Source: Pyropia yezoensis (taxonomy: Eukaryota; Rhodophyta; Bangiophyceae; Bangiales; Bangiaceae). Taken from it: a stretch of 64,000 nt of DNA. The notes under the pieces are model-generated. The model had not been told where the DNA came from, ran no database searches, and saw only the letters and a list, made by a program, of their open reading frames with translations. The stretch covers positions 17,779,346 through 17,843,345 of the forward strand of contig CM020618.1 of the NCBI GenBank assembly GCA_009829735.1, written 5' to 3'. Positions 30,474 through 42,800 of this stretch are shown here, one piece after another (the first letter of the stretch is position 1; each line of letters opens with the position of its first letter). The position numbers and the translations under genes were made by a program.

Positions 30474-33237
30474 CGCGACCCAGGAGTTGAGCAGCGTAAC
30501 GGCGACGCGAATTCCAAATACTCAGTACCCACATAGAGAGTCGCGCCTGCGATGTTTCGCGCGCGCGCGTTCCGGCGCGCGCGCTCTGAGCCCCCAGCCC
30601 TCTCCCGCGGCCGGGATACATACCCTCCCCAGGCGCCACACCCCCTTGCGCCACCTGCCCGGCACCCCCTGAACATACTGGCCACCTGCCCGCCGCCCCC
30701 TGAGCGTACTGGCCGCCTTCGCTCGCCCGCGGCGGCAGTCGCCCGAGAGGGTGCGGCGTGCGGCGACGGCGCGATCACCCCTCCGATCGCTGCCCGGCGG
30801 CGATGTGGGCCGCGCAGCACGTCCGCCGCAGGCTGCCGACTCCGCCGCCGCGGCTGCGGCGCCGCCATTTTCCGCTCCTGTGCGGGTGGCGCGATCTCCC
30901 GCCAGCGGTCAAGGCTGCATTTCCTCCCTCTTCTGGCTGCCGTGGCTCGGCCGCTCTGTGACGCCCACCCTCAGCGCCTGGGCGACGCAAGTGCCGTGGT
31001 CGCCCTCCCCCCTTTTCTGGCATCTCCTCCGCAGCCGTGGTGTGTCGCCCACCCGACGTGGGCGCCGCCGGCTGGGCCCCCTCCCCCCCCCCTCCTCTGG
31101 GTTTTGCGCCGCGGCCGCTCCGCCGCGGCTGCGGTGTGTTGGCCATCCGCCGCGGGTGACGCCAGCGGGGACGACGCGGGTGCGATTGTTGCTCCCCTCG
31201 CTTCCTTTGGCTTTTGCGCCGCGGCGCGCTGTGTCACATGCTGGCCGCGGGCGCCGCCAGCGGGGGCGACGCCGGTGTGGTGGTCGCCCCACCCCCCTCC
31301 TTTGGCGGCTGGTGTGCGTCCCCCTTTTGCTTCTTGCTTGTGCGCTGCCGCCGCCGCTGCCCCTACTTCTTCGGCGCTTCTATGAGCTTCGCCTTCTCCG
31401 CTCCTCCTCGTCTGGCGACTTGGGGGCTGGCGGTCGCGGACGTGCTTGAGATGTCTGGAGGGCGTGCTTGCGATTGTGTCTGCAATGTGGGGGGCGTCCT
31501 CTAGGGCGCTGGAGTGCAACGGCTCACCCTCTGTCTCCCCTTCACCGATGCAATGGTTCGCACCCCCTGGGCTCCGCTCCCGTGCTTCCGTAGCCCCCTG
31601 CCCTCTGCAAGTGACGCACTGCGTCCCCCACGCCCCCCCTACGTTCATGGCGATCATGTCACGATGCCCCTATCATCTTCGTCCACGCCGCCTTTGCCCT
31701 GTTGCCCATCACGACACTATGCCCCCAACATCCGTCTTGCTTCTGCTTTTGGTTGACGCCCTCCCTCCACCTCTGCTGCACCCGTCGCCCTCTTGTTCTG
31801 CCTCTTAAATTTTCTTGGCCACTGCCCGTAATTGTCTTTTGGACTTCATAGCCTGTTTCAACATTGACTTGGGAGACTTGCCGAGCTTCGCGCCTCAACA
31901 CGCCGCCACCCCGCGCGGGTGTGCCTGCGGCGTGGCACTGCAGGCGAAAGCAGCAGTGGCACCAGCCGCACGCGGGCACCTGCTGCTGCCCACCACCACC
32001 ACCATTAACACCACCACCCTCACCACAATCCCTCCCTTCCCGCGACAGCGACTGCGCCACGCTGCCAGCGGGCGGGCGGGCGGGCAGCTCCCCGGCGGCG
32101 TGGCAATTGTTGTCACGGGGGACAGAGGGTATGCGGCTAGTCGCTGCAGCCGTGGGGGCTCGGTGGCGGCGGCGGTGGGGGGCGACCGTGGCGGCATGAA
32201 GGGGAGGGGGGGGGGCACGCGACGGGCTGACCGCGCTTCTTATCGGAGCGGTCTACCCGGGGGCGGCGCTCAATACCCGGCGGGCCCCAGCCGTCTCCTC
32301 TTCTAAGGCTGTTTTTGCACTAGCGGACGGGAGGGGGGTCTGGGGGGAAGCGGGGAGAAGGGGGGGCTGACTCCGGTCGCGCCTGTGCCGGGTGCCCTCC
32401 TTTGCAGTGCTCCCTCTTCATGTTAGCTGTTTCTTACCCTCCCACCTCTCCCCCCCTGCCCCACCTACACCGCTGTCGGACTGAGCATCCTGTTACTTCC
32501 CGTAGTCTTGTGGCAAGCCATCCCTGTGAGCGGGTCGCCGGCCGACCACATGAATGGGACGACGGCAACCTCCTCGCCGCCGCCACCCTCGTCCATGCCG
32601 GCTGGCACCGCGGCGGCGGCTGCTGCCGCAGTTTGTGCCGATGTTTTGACGGCCGGGTGGTGCTTCTGCGAGTTTCTCTCACCCTGTCGGCCACCCCCCA
32701 TCCCGCCGCGGCGTCGGAGGTTGACATGGCGTTTATCGTTCGTGCGCCCCGCGCCCGCGCCTACCGGGCGGATTTTGACGGCCTGGCCTGGCGTAAGTGT
32801 CGCTCCACGAGTCCTGTATATTCACCAGTGTCCAACCACGGGTGTATACACCCGCGGACAGGCGGGCGCAGGGACGTCTCCCTCTCCGAGCGGCCCCCTT
32901 CCCCGCCTCCCCCCCACCCCTTCCCGAAGGGTCGGTGTCTTATTTCCAGCCTCACGACCACGCTGCGTGCATTTTACATTCCCTCTGACTATGCGACGCC
33001 TCCCGTTGGGCGAGGGACTGACGCTAGCAGGAATTCTCTCGACTCTTGATACAGTTTAGGCTGCGTCGTTCTGATTCCCCGGGGGAGGGGGGGGGAGGGG
33101 GGGTGATGGGGGGTAGAAGCGGGAGAGAGGGTGCAGGGGAAGGAATGCAGGTGTTAAGAGAGAACTCAATGGGTGCACATGCGCAACACACAACTAGCTC
33201 AATGCTTCTACACCCGTCCATGACTCGTATGGCGGGA
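30474..33237. other. GC-rich gene-poor stretch with a degenerate minisatellite
   Basis: Between about 30945 and 31320 a unit of roughly 95-115 bp recurs about four times. Landmarks are CTTTGGCTTTTGCGCCGCGG, GCGGGCGCCGCCAGCGGGG and GGTCGCCC...CCTCC. Frames on both strands are long but Ala/Pro/Arg-rich and change with the repeat, so I call no gene. From 31500 to 33237 there is nothing I can support; a G-run lies at 33080-33110. Confidence 0.5.
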
Positions 33238-36200
33238 TTACCACGCGACATAGGGGGAATGCGACCCAGATGCATACAGCGCTCCTGCTGCCTGGACAGA
33301 GGGATCGCCCTGCGAGACGACTTCATCTGCGCCTGTCTTCGATCCTAGCATGACTGCTGCTTCTGCGGCAGCTCGCGCTGGTACCTCGGCGGCGGCGCAC
33401 TCCGCAGGCGCTGCTGCAGCAGCGTCTAGCGCAGCAACAAAGGGTGCGGCCGAATGCACCGATTCCGCCGCGCGTGGTCCAGCGTTCGAGATTGTGACAG
33501 GGGTGGCAGAGCGAGGCTTATCCGCCCTTCTCGGGCTCGATGTCTTGCTCTTCGGTGGCGCGCTGCCAGCAGGGATGGCATTCTTCTGCCTCCGCTTCAG
33601 GCTGCGCGCCAATCTGGCTCGGTCCGACGCCCCACTCACAGTGAAGGCCTGCCCCTTGAGCATGATCTCCCCCATCACGGATGCATCAAAAGCCGTCAGG
33701 GCCTGGATGGCTCCGAGGAGGGTAGGTGTGCCGTGCTGCTTGACTTCCGTTTGGGTCAGCTGATTCATTGACTCAGCGGCGTTTGTGCTTTCGCCAGCGG
33801 CGAGGACTTCGGTCCGCGTCAAAGCCCCCACGGACAGGGGGAACGCCGCCATGCGCGCTGCCTCGTTATTTAGCAGCCACTTGATTCCAGCTTCCTGCGA
33901 CTTCTCCCCCTCCTCCCGCGCCTTCTGCATGATAGCCCTTAGACGGCCCTCGACGGCTGGTAGTCCTCCCTCGGGAGGAGCATCTCGCAGGGCCAATACG
34001 GAGCGAATGTAGGGGTGGCGCACATTGTTACCGCACCTCTTCAGCAAGAAGCCATTCATGTGGACACGGCAGCCGATAACTCTTCCGTGGTACGTGGATG
34101 CGTCGCCCCCAAACACGTTGGACAACGACCTGAACACCCCGTAGTGTTCCGCGGTTTCAAAGTCCAGCAGCAGCGCGACAAAGGCTGTCCGCTGCCTCCT
34201 GGATGGCGCTTGGCTACTGCTTACGAAGGGTTCGGCTCCCGCGACTGCGCTCGCCGAAGCAGGATCGTTGCTGGGCGGGCGGGGCAGACGCTCGCGCACT
34301 TGAGGCGCCGGGAGGAGGCTGGGGCTCACCAAGCCGTGTAGCTGTGCGTTCCGAAAATAAAACGTGAAGATATCAGCGTACATTTCTGCAGTCTTGCCAA
34401 TCACCATGGCACGCATCACCACAACGGCCCGGTTTAAGGACGAGAGCCACGCACTGCGGGTTGAGAAAAGTTCGTTCGGCGTCCATGATCACAGAACAGC
34501 TCCTGTCAGCAACATGTACCCCTCGTCACTCCGCAGAAATCTCCACGTGCCCCACCGTGCTCTGCTAATGTGTGCCCCCCACCTCCCCTCTGACTATGAA
34601 CTACCTCAACCACCAAGCTGTCACTGCAATCAAAACATAAGCGGCAGGGAAGAGCAACGTACACGATAGAGAAGTGATGCCAGTCAAACGCCTCCGAGGC
34701 ACTGGCCTCAATGGCAGCCTGTGACACACCGTCTTTCCCTGCGCCGGGCGCAACAACGTCAAATGTAGTGTCTGCCATGACGTACCGCAGACGGCCAGAG
34801 AGCTGCGCTTGCTGGTCGCTCTGAAGAAAAATAATCTTGTAGTCGTCGTTGTCGACGACGCCCCGGATGTAGAGGTGCTCCCCGCCAGCCCGCTTGCGCA
34901 GGTCCATCACCCCGAGAATATCCTGTCCGTGAGGATTTTTCGCTGCTCGTGCAGCTGCTCTCAGGGACCGGACGTGCCCTGGGCTGGCACGCGCTCCATC
35001 GCATGCATCAGCAATGGCTCTCTGTTGGGCGAAAAACATTAAGATTCAACACGTTGAGCACTTTCGACGCAACACGGGCGCGGGACAGTTAGGTCATCTG
35101 GCGGTCACAAGACAGTAGCTCAGCAAAAATAAACAATCCCACGAAGCCATACCCCGTAAAATCTTACCTGGAGAACCCGTACTGGCGCGTTGGGCTGGTC
35201 GGCCACAGCTTTCTCGATGGCACTAACAGGCGGCTTGCAGACGGGGAAGATGTGGTTGTGCTCACCGACCAAAATGAGGATGACACGAATGCTGGTAGGG
35301 TCGGTGACCACTGCCGGGTAGAGCAGACGTGCCCGCACCGGGCACTGACCGTCTCCGGCTCTGACGAGTGCGGGTTCTTCCCCGCCGTGGCGGCTGCACA
35401 CCCTGCCCTTTTGGTGCTTTGGAGCGATAAAAGAGCACTGCTCGCCCATAGGCTGGGGGTCGGCCGGTGGCCCGTCTTCGTTGTACTGGCGTAGCAGGTC
35501 GGCGTCCACACCATCCTTGATCTTGCACGCAAAATGGCCCCCTGCCCGTGTGGGAGGGTCGCCTGGTCTCCACCCCGAGCAGCCAACAAATGGGCGTCCG
35601 TCGCGTGGGTACACGACCCGCCAAGACCCAGAGCACGTTGCCCCGCCTTCCTCTACGGAGCCACACGCGGTCAGCTTGTCCTCGAGGGCTTTGTACGCGG
35701 CCTGTGTCGTGTAGAAACAGTAAAAAAAAAAAGGCATAAATGGCAAAACAAAATGCAATGTGGTGAGTAGCCAAGAACGACCAAAAAAAAAAAAAAGAAG
35801 AGCCCACACAGTGCAATAAACGACGGCGCTGAAACTGGAGAGATGGAAAGACGTACCAGTGTTTGCTTGATCACGAGATGCTCTGGGGAGCTCTCGGACA
35901 CAGCGTCTCTCATCGCATCCACCCAGGTGGGATGCTCGAAGTCAACCTCCGTGTGATGGAGGCATGATAGGCTGGAGGCCATGCGCGAACAGACGAGCGG
36001 GGCAATGCATCCCCGGCCGCCACCCACGTGAAGGACGCTCCGCCCGCCCAGTGCAACGGCAACTGGGCTGATTTGTGCCTTAGGCGCACCCCACGTCGAA
36101 GGGTTGTCCTTCCAAAACGTGCCAAGTGCCGTCTTCGACAGGTACATAACGTGGGCGGTCCCACGCGGAGACGAGGAAAGTACACTGCTGAAGAAGCCCC

Positions 36201-36242
36201 TGAGTGAAAAACAACGTTCTCGACAGTTGTCTTTTTCGATAT
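33238..36242 (-). CDS. MULE-like transposase gene (possibly domesticated), multi-exon
   Basis: Four well-supported exons: 36242-35857, 35701-35168, 35021-34663 and 34453-33238. They join in phase through introns starting GTACGT, GTAAGA and GTACGT. The second exon has a Cys/His region (VGCSGW, FACKIKD, CSFIAPKHQKGRVCSRH) ending in GEHNHIFPV, like the WRKY-GCM1/FLYWCH zinc fingers that precede MULE transposases. The third holds RYVMADTTFDVV, matching the first catalytic aspartate region of the MULE DDE core, and DWHHFSIV. The last starts with VMRAMVIGKTAEMYADIFTFYF, the typical MULE second block, and ends in a ~150-residue Ala-rich, basic tail. No terminal inverted repeats were recognised. A spliced gene without obvious decay may be a host gene. 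The 5' end is unresolved (see 36412-36906). Confidence 0.72.
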
Positions 36243-36411
36243 CTGGAAGAAAAATGATACGGAGAAGCAGGCCAGGGCTTAAGAATTGCGATAGCGATGT
36301 GCGTGCATGTGTGTCAGAGGTCTCATATGAGCACATGTAGCGAGGCAGGCTTCATAGAAAGAGGAAATTCAAGGGGAAGAAGGCTGCGGAAGTGAAGTCA
36401 CTCAAGCTTAC

Positions 36412-36906
36412 CCTGTATAGTCCTGTACTCTCTCGACGAAAGAGCTCGTTGACAGTGCCCTTGTCGTCCGTCATCTCCTTACCGACAGACGCGTCGGCTG
36501 GGGCGCCTGTTGAGTCGGCAGCTGCTTCAGCAGCGGGAGATCCATCGGCTGGCATCGTGGATGACGTCGGAGATGTTGCAGCAATCGGCTCCACTGCAAC
36601 GTTGGGGTCCTCGGCGTACGGGTGGGATAGGATGGTAGTGACTGGGAGCGGGGGCGGGCGAAGGGGGCAGGGGGGCGGGGGGGTGGGGGGAGCCGGGCGC
36701 CTGCGCCAGGTGAGGGGAAGAGCGCTGACCGTGAGGGCCGGGCCTCGTGTGGCGGCCAAGCGGACCCAGGGCGGAGCGGACGGCAATGTAAGGGGGGACC
36801 GCTTTAGAATTGGCGCGGATCCTTCGCGCGGTTTTGGCGCGTGTTTGCCGCTCTCTCCAAGTGTTGTGGTTTCGTAGTAGGGGAAGTACGAATTGCATAA
36901 CTCCAT
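36412..36906 (-). CDS. Probable 5' exon of the MULE-like gene, boundaries uncertain
   Basis: An open minus-strand segment whose last part (TSSTMPADGSPAAEAAADS, then KEMTDDKGTVNELFRRES) looks like coding sequence and ends at a good donor, GTAAGC at 36411. That donor is phase 0, while the best acceptor of the next exon (36243, TTCCAG) is phase 1. Either a different donor 3' of 36411, another small intron, or a frameshift is involved. The earliest ATG is at 36906, inside sequence adjoining the dispersed repeat; 36556 is an alternative start. Confidence 0.4.
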
Positions 36907-36932
36907 AGGAGAGACTTGAAGTCCGCATGGCA

Positions 36933-37068
36933 AACCCAACCCCACCCTGTGGGTCCTCTATACACGGCGGGCGCCCTCCCCTGGCAGTCCAGATGACACG
37001 AGCAACGCTTCTGCATCCAGGTGCCAGCACAACCCAACCCCACCCTGAAATTTTCAACACAACCCCAC
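36933..37068 (-). repeat. Dispersed ~135-bp repeat, copy 2 (inverted)
   Basis: Reverse complement matches 30342-30473: both GTGGGGTTGGGTT blocks and the 36-base block (about four mismatches) are kept, and the 45-base middle differs. It lies just upstream of the MULE-like gene. Confidence 0.8.
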
Positions 37069-37583
37069 TCTATCGCTAGGCCCCGCTGATCTCCGACCCC
37101 AAGACCCCCCGAGCCGCCGTCGGCAGCTGGATGGACCACTCTCGTGTCCCACTGCTCACCCCGCACTGGGGCCCCAACGCGGTGGTCGCCGGTGGGGCCC
37201 CGCCATGCGCTGGGTTCGAGGGCCTCCTTGCCGCCGCCGCGGCAGTCCTGCCAATCGACCACTCTCCACCACCCGTCCTGAGCTCTCTCCATCGTGCGCG
37301 CTTCTTCCGCCCGTCATCCCCCCGGAACTGCGCTGTGTATGCTGCCGCTCTTTCGTCACCCCTGGTCGCCACGGCACGGTCTTTGAGACGACCCACGTCA
37401 CTACGACCCTCCCATCATCCTCCTCACCATCCCCCCCTCCATCTTCTCCCGGTTTCATGCATTTGCGCCCGTAGGCTTTCGTCGTCTCTTACCGACCCGC
37501 CCCACTTTCCATTTTTCTAGTGTACGGGTGCGGTTCTGGGTCATCCTTTCGCGTGTCCCTTCTTCTTAATCTCCGTTGCCACG
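37069..37583. other. Divergent intergenic region, MULE-like gene and DUF2358 gene
   Basis: 515 bp between oppositely oriented genes. Pyrimidine-rich from 37400 to 37560, likely the leader of the DUF2358 gene. No element recognised. Confidence 0.45.
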
Positions 37584-38750
37584 ATGAGGGCGCCACGCCC
37601 CGGCTTTGTGGGTGCCCTCGGCACCTTGCCTGGCTCTGCCGCCGCCTCCCCATCATCCGGCTTCGCCGGCCGCTGGTCGTCGACTTGTTTGCGGCGGCCG
37701 TGGTGGGGCGCTGGGGGAGGGGTTGTCACCCCCCTTACCCAGCCCCTGCGTGCGTCGGCTACCCCCCCGGCGGGATCGGTGACTGCGTCGGCGCGGCCGG
37801 CGGCCGCGACGGAGGCAGGCGCTCTGTCGCGGCGGGGACGGCCAGAGGGGGGTGCCGCCACGCCACAGTCGTCGCCGCCACCGTCCCCATCTTCGGCGGC
37901 CGCGTCGGCCAAGCGGCGTGCTACCGGCACAGCATCTTCGCCGTCTGTGGCGCCCACGTCCCGTACCCCCCCCCCCCCTCCGCTCACCTCAGCTGCGGCG
38001 GCTGATGCGGCCTCTCGCGCGGCGGCGGCTGCCTACACTGCCAACCTAGGCACTGTCATTGAGACGCTCCGGGCCGACTATCCCCACTTGCTGACCCGTC
38101 CGCCCGTCGGGTCCATCTACACCCCTGATGTGGCATTTGTATCGGCGGGCCTCGCCACGGCCGGGGCGGGGGCTTACGGGGCGCTGTGGTGGGCAGTCCG
38201 GTCGGTGGCGCGGCTGTTGCTGGTAGGGGGCGAGGTGGCCATTACCAGCCTCTATGCGGATGCCTCTGCAGGGCGCGTGTACGTGCGGTGGCGGCTAACT
38301 GGGATTCTGCGCGGGGTGGGGGGGGGGGCTGACGGAGGCGACGGCGGCGGCGGCGGCTGGGCTGCGGCCGCTGCCGACGCGGCCGCCGCCTCCCACGGGG
38401 GGGCGCCGGGGGTGGGCGGGGGGGGGGGGGCCCGGCCTGGGGGGGCCGGTGCCTCCCCCTCGTCGGGTGCGGCCGCCAGTGGGGGCGGCCACCGCTTGGT
38501 TCGCGACGGCATGAGCGTCTACACGGTGGGCCCAACTGGACTGGTGTCCAAGCACGAGCTCGTGGGCACGTCGCCAACGCGGTCGCGCCTGTCGTCGACG
38601 GCGCGGGGGGGGGTGGTGGATCTGTGGGGTGGGGTCCTCGCCGGGGGAGGAGTGGGGGGGGGGCGTCTGGCGGGCGCTGGTTCGGGGGGGGGAGGGGGAG
38701 GGGGCGGGGGACGTGGCTGGCGGCAGGAACGGAGGCGGGCAGACGAGTAG
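37584..38750 (+). CDS. DUF2358/NTF2-like protein, probable plastid protein of unknown function
   Basis: Single exon, 388 residues from the first ATG. The first ~140 residues are Ala/Ser/Pro/Arg-rich and look like a plastid transit region. The core starts at about residue 145: NLGTVIETLRADYPHLLTRPP, IYTPDVAFVSAG, YGALWWAVRSVARLL, then VYVRWRLTGILR and, after a ~75-residue Gly/Ala insert, GMSVYTVGPTGLVSKHEL. This order (helix, strand, WxxR, RWRLxGxxR, GxSxYxxxxxGLVxxH) is that of DUF2358, an NTF2-fold family of plants, algae and cyanobacteria with no settled function. The glycine-rich insert within the fold and the poly-Gly tail are unusual and are coded by GGG/GGC runs. Function is not assigned. 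Confidence 0.75.
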   Translation: MRAPRPGFVGALGTLPGSAAASPSSGFAGRWSSTCLRRPWWGAGGGVVTPLTQPLRASATPPAGSVTASARPAAATEAGALSRRGRPEGGAATPQSSPPPSPSSAAASAKRRATGTASSPSVAPTSRTPPPPPLTSAAAADAASRAAAAAYTANLGTVIETLRADYPHLLTRPPVGSIYTPDVAFVSAGLATAGAGAYGALWWAVRSVARLLLVGGEVAITSLYADASAGRVYVRWRLTGILRGVGGGADGGDGGGGGWAAAAADAAAASHGGAPGVGGGGGARPGGAGASPSSGAAASGGGHRLVRDGMSVYTVGPTGLVSKHELVGTSPTRSRLSSTARGGVVDLWGGVLAGGGVGGGRLAGAGSGGGGGGGGGRGWRQERRRADE

Positions 38751-39842
38751 GGGGCGAGAGGGGGGGTGTGCGTGGGGATGGGATAGGGGTGGGCGTGCGT
38801 TGCGCCGTGGTGGCATAGAGAGGTAGCCGCGGTTTATTATTCTTTGGACTCATGTTCATTCTTTGGACTCATGTCCATGTAGCTCGCAGTCTTTTTGTTG
38901 ACTGCCCGGGTCCTCGCGTATGTGGCCCTCGAAAGCCAGGGAACAAGCAACAGCAGAGCAGAGCATATCTGATCCGTACTGGCGCCCGCGGGCGCGTGCC
39001 CGTCGAGATGGCGATCCAAACCCCTCCGAACGCTTGCGCGGGTGAGGCGGGGCGTAGGTTGGCAGCGCAGTGGTGCGCGCGCGGTGGCCATCGCAGCGCT
39101 TGAGCCGAACAGGCGGTCGAGTGCGCGCGACGACTTGGGCGCGGGGGGGGGGGGGGGGCGCTTCGACGCCGCGGCTCCGCGTCTCACGCGGCCGCCGCTC
39201 GCGTGCTCGAGAATGGGCAAGTCCTTTGGCGGTCGGTGGTGCTTGTGATGGCGTGGGCAAATTGTTGCGATAGGAGCGGGGGGGGCTAGAGGGACTGCGC
39301 CCGTGCCACGGCCGCCGTGGCCCGCTGCCACACGCTAAAGGCTCCACGCCCGCGCCCGCGAAGCGGGAGGGGGAGCGGCAGCGGGGCACTGCCTCAAAAC
39401 GAAGCGTCAGAGGGCGCGCCGCACGAGCAACGGCCGCCGCCTTGCCACGAGTGGTGTGCAGCGGGCCCCGTGAGCGGGTTGATGGGCAGTGACTATGCAT
39501 GTACAGTACAGTACACACGTGGGCGCCGATCGCACGCCCCCGTCGGTCCCAATGCGGGAAGTGGGATCCACCGCCGCTAGCCTAGACAGGCTCGTCGACC
39601 GGCCCCACCCTCGGCAAAGGGCCGGGCAGCCCTTTACCAAAGTGCCGCGACACCGAGTGCAACGACAGGTACGTCTACTGACTCGAGATCGAGAATTGAA
39701 TTGAAATACACACTCACACACACACTCACACACACGACAAGCGCTGAGCTGCCGCACACAAAGACTCTCACGTCACACGCAACTGGAAAAGGGAAGCAAC
39801 CGCGATATGCACCCTACTCTCCCCAAAGCGACGCTCCCACAT
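38751..39842. other. Intergenic, 3' ends of DUF2358 and eIF3a genes (convergent)
   Basis: 1.1 kb without a recognised gene. It holds an 18-bp tandem duplication around ATTCTTTGGACTCATGT at 38840-38875, G-runs near 39140 and a CA-rich microsatellite at 39706-39737. Confidence 0.5.
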
Positions 39843-42800
39843 CTAGTTGCCACCCCCACCACCCGACTGGTGGCGGGCGGTAGTGGTAAACTTGAAGCGC
39901 GGCCGCTCCCCAGCAGGGGGCGCACCCCCGTCCGGGCCTGCGCCACCCGGCCCACCCGGCGGTCCCGCCCCCATCCCCGGACGACGCATTGCGCTCAAGC
40001 CGCCCGACGCGGGCGGCGGTCCAGCGCCCCCGTCCCGGAAGCCGCCGCCCCCCATCTCTGTGCGGCGCTCCCCGAACGCGCTCGACCGCGCACCAAACGC
40101 ACCGCTGGGAGCACCGCCCGGAGCACCACCCGACGGCGGGTAGCGCGAGCCGCCCGACGGACGATACGGGGCCGAGCTGCCGCCCGCACCACCAGGTGGC
40201 GCATACCTGTCACCACGACCGTCAGCCCCTGCGGGGCGATATCGGTCAGAGCCGCTTGCACCCATCGACGGGCGGAACCGATCCTCCTGGGAGCCGCCGC
40301 TGCCAAAGCCACCCGACATGCCAGCCCTCGGAGGCACAGCTGGCATACCAGCCCTTGTAGGAACACCCGGCATGCCAGCCCTTGGAGGCACACCAGACAT
40401 GCCCGCCCTTGGCGGCCCACCCGCCGAAGAATACCGGCTACCGGTGTCGCCACCAGCGGGAGCATAACGATCGCTGCTCGACGGCGGCGCCGCCGGCGGC
40501 ATCGCCGCCGGCGCTGCGCCCGCCCGCATGTGGACGGGCACGTACTTGCCGGACGCCGAAGCCCCAGCACCTGGCCTCTCAGACATGGACGCAGCGACGG
40601 CATTGGTCGCCCCCACTGCGGGAGGCGGCTTGATGCCAAGGCTCCGTGCCCGATCATCGTTGCGGCGGCGCTCCATCTCGGCCTCCTTGAGACGGATCCG
40701 GTCCGACACGCGCGCGTTCTCAGCCTCGCGCTCCGCCGCCAGGCGCTCAGCCTCCTCTGCTGCCAGGCGAGCTGCTTCAATGGCCTCACGTTCGCGCGCA
40801 GCCTCCTGCTCCTGGCGCTGGCGCTCCGCCTCCGCCTCAGCCGCCGCGACAGCAGCAGCCTCCGCTTCACGCGCGGCCTGTGCCGCGGCACGCGCAGCCT
40901 CTCCGTGCTTCCACTCATTGAACTCGGCGTCAGCACGCTCCAGTACAGGCGCGAGGAAGGCCTCCACAGCAGGAAGAATATTCATTAGACGTGCCTTGGC
41001 CGTCAGATCCCGCGCGTGTTGCGCACGCGCATTCTCAATGGCCAACTCGCGAGCAGCCGCCACCGCAGACGCCGAGTCGGCTGCAGCACGCTCGTGCTCT
41101 TCAAGAATGAGCTGATGCTGCGCTTCACGGCTCGCCCGATCAAAGTAGTCCATGTGACGCCCAATGCGAAGCACCTTCTTCTCAAGATCCTTCCTGGCTT
41201 TGACCTGCTCGTCGTGCTGCTGGGTGAGGATCTTCTCCCGATCCAACGGCTCGTCCGTATTATCGACATCCACGCCGGGAGCCGCCTCGCGCACCGAAGC
41301 CACTTCTTTTCCTGCCGCCTGCGCTGCCTCCGCTTCCAGACGGATCTTCAGCTGACGCAGTGCCTGCTGCTCACGCGCTTCCGACTCACGATGCAGGCGC
41401 TCCAATTCGCGGCGACGGGTTTCCTCCTCCTGTTTGCGCGCCTCCTCAGCCGCATGACGTGCAGCCGCAGCCGCAGCAGCAACAGCAGCCGTCCGCTGCG
41501 CCTCCGCAACCAGACGACCAAGCCGCTCCTTGCGCTCTTCAATCGTGCCCTTGCGAGAGAGAATGACCTCCCGCTCCTTGTCCATGTTGTTCTTGGCTTC
41601 CTCCACGGCAAAGATACGGCGGGCCTCCGCCTCAGCCGCACGCTTAGCAATCAGGCTGACGCCCGCCTCGGTCTTCTCTCCCGGCTGCTGCAGCATTGTC
41701 ATAGCGGTTGCAAGGCGAGTCGCGAGCGTGCCCAGCTGCGCCCGCATGCCTTCAGACGAAAAGAGCGTGCTCTGGAAGCGGATGCACGAGTTACGGTGAT
41801 CAAAGCGGAGGGCCAACGCGCGGGTCTTGAGTGCGTCCAGAACTGCATGCTCCACCTCGGCAAACGGCGCAAAAGAGGCGACGCGACGAAGCTCGTCAAT
41901 GTGCATGACATCATACACCCGGCACAGCTGCTGCAGCAGCCGGAAGATGCCCACTCGACGCAGTGGCGCTGCGTACAAGGAGAGCTCGGAGTGGCTCTCA
42001 AGGAAGTCCAGGGCCGGCTGCAACCGCTCAGCAAGCCGCAGGGGGGAAACGTCCACTTCCAGCGCCGCATACACATCAAGGAGCTCAGGGTGGACGGCCT
42101 TGTGTACACCCTTCGTAAGCAGCTCAGCAATAAGAGGCTCCCGCTCAGGAGGGGTATTGAGGCCCAGCAGCGCCGCAAGCCTATTACGCCGCGCCACATT
42201 CTCTGCGGCTGCCATCCCCGCAGTGTCGCTGAAGCCATACGATTCAGCTAGATGCGCTGCCTGCGGATCGTAGGGGGGCACACACAGTGCAGCCAGCATC
42301 AGGCGCGACGCCATCTCCTGCGCCGCCGCCGCCGACAAGTTCCGGTTCTGCTTGACAGATAGCGTGTACTGCTTGTTCAGCGCGTGCGCGTGATACAGCA
42401 CGTTGCCAGACACCCAAAACACCTTGACCAGCTGGCCATAGTAGGTAGACATGAGCGATGCACGAGGCCGAGCCTTCGTCATTCCCAGCAGCAGGTGAAT
42501 GTCCTCTACAGTCCGCATGGCCTCCTGCCAATGCTGCAACTCCACTGCCGACTGCAGCTGGGTGAAGCGGGTCTCAACGTGGCGGGCCACCGTCTCGGGC
42601 ACGCTGATCTGCACATCATTGGCCTGCGTGCGCGGGTACTTGATGAGCGTGTTCAGGTGCTGGCGCATCATGTCGCAAAGCCGGCGAAACTCCATGAAAC
42701 GCGTGTAGCGCACGCAAAAGGAGAAGGCACGGACGGCCATCTCGTGGTAGACGCTCTCTAGTTTCACGTGGGACTTGACAATGTCCAACACCGTGCGGTA

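Noticed and set aside
30552-31657. Long Ala/Pro/Arg-rich frames on both strands
   Set aside because: Explained by the degenerate minisatellite; no domain, no splice-supported partner.
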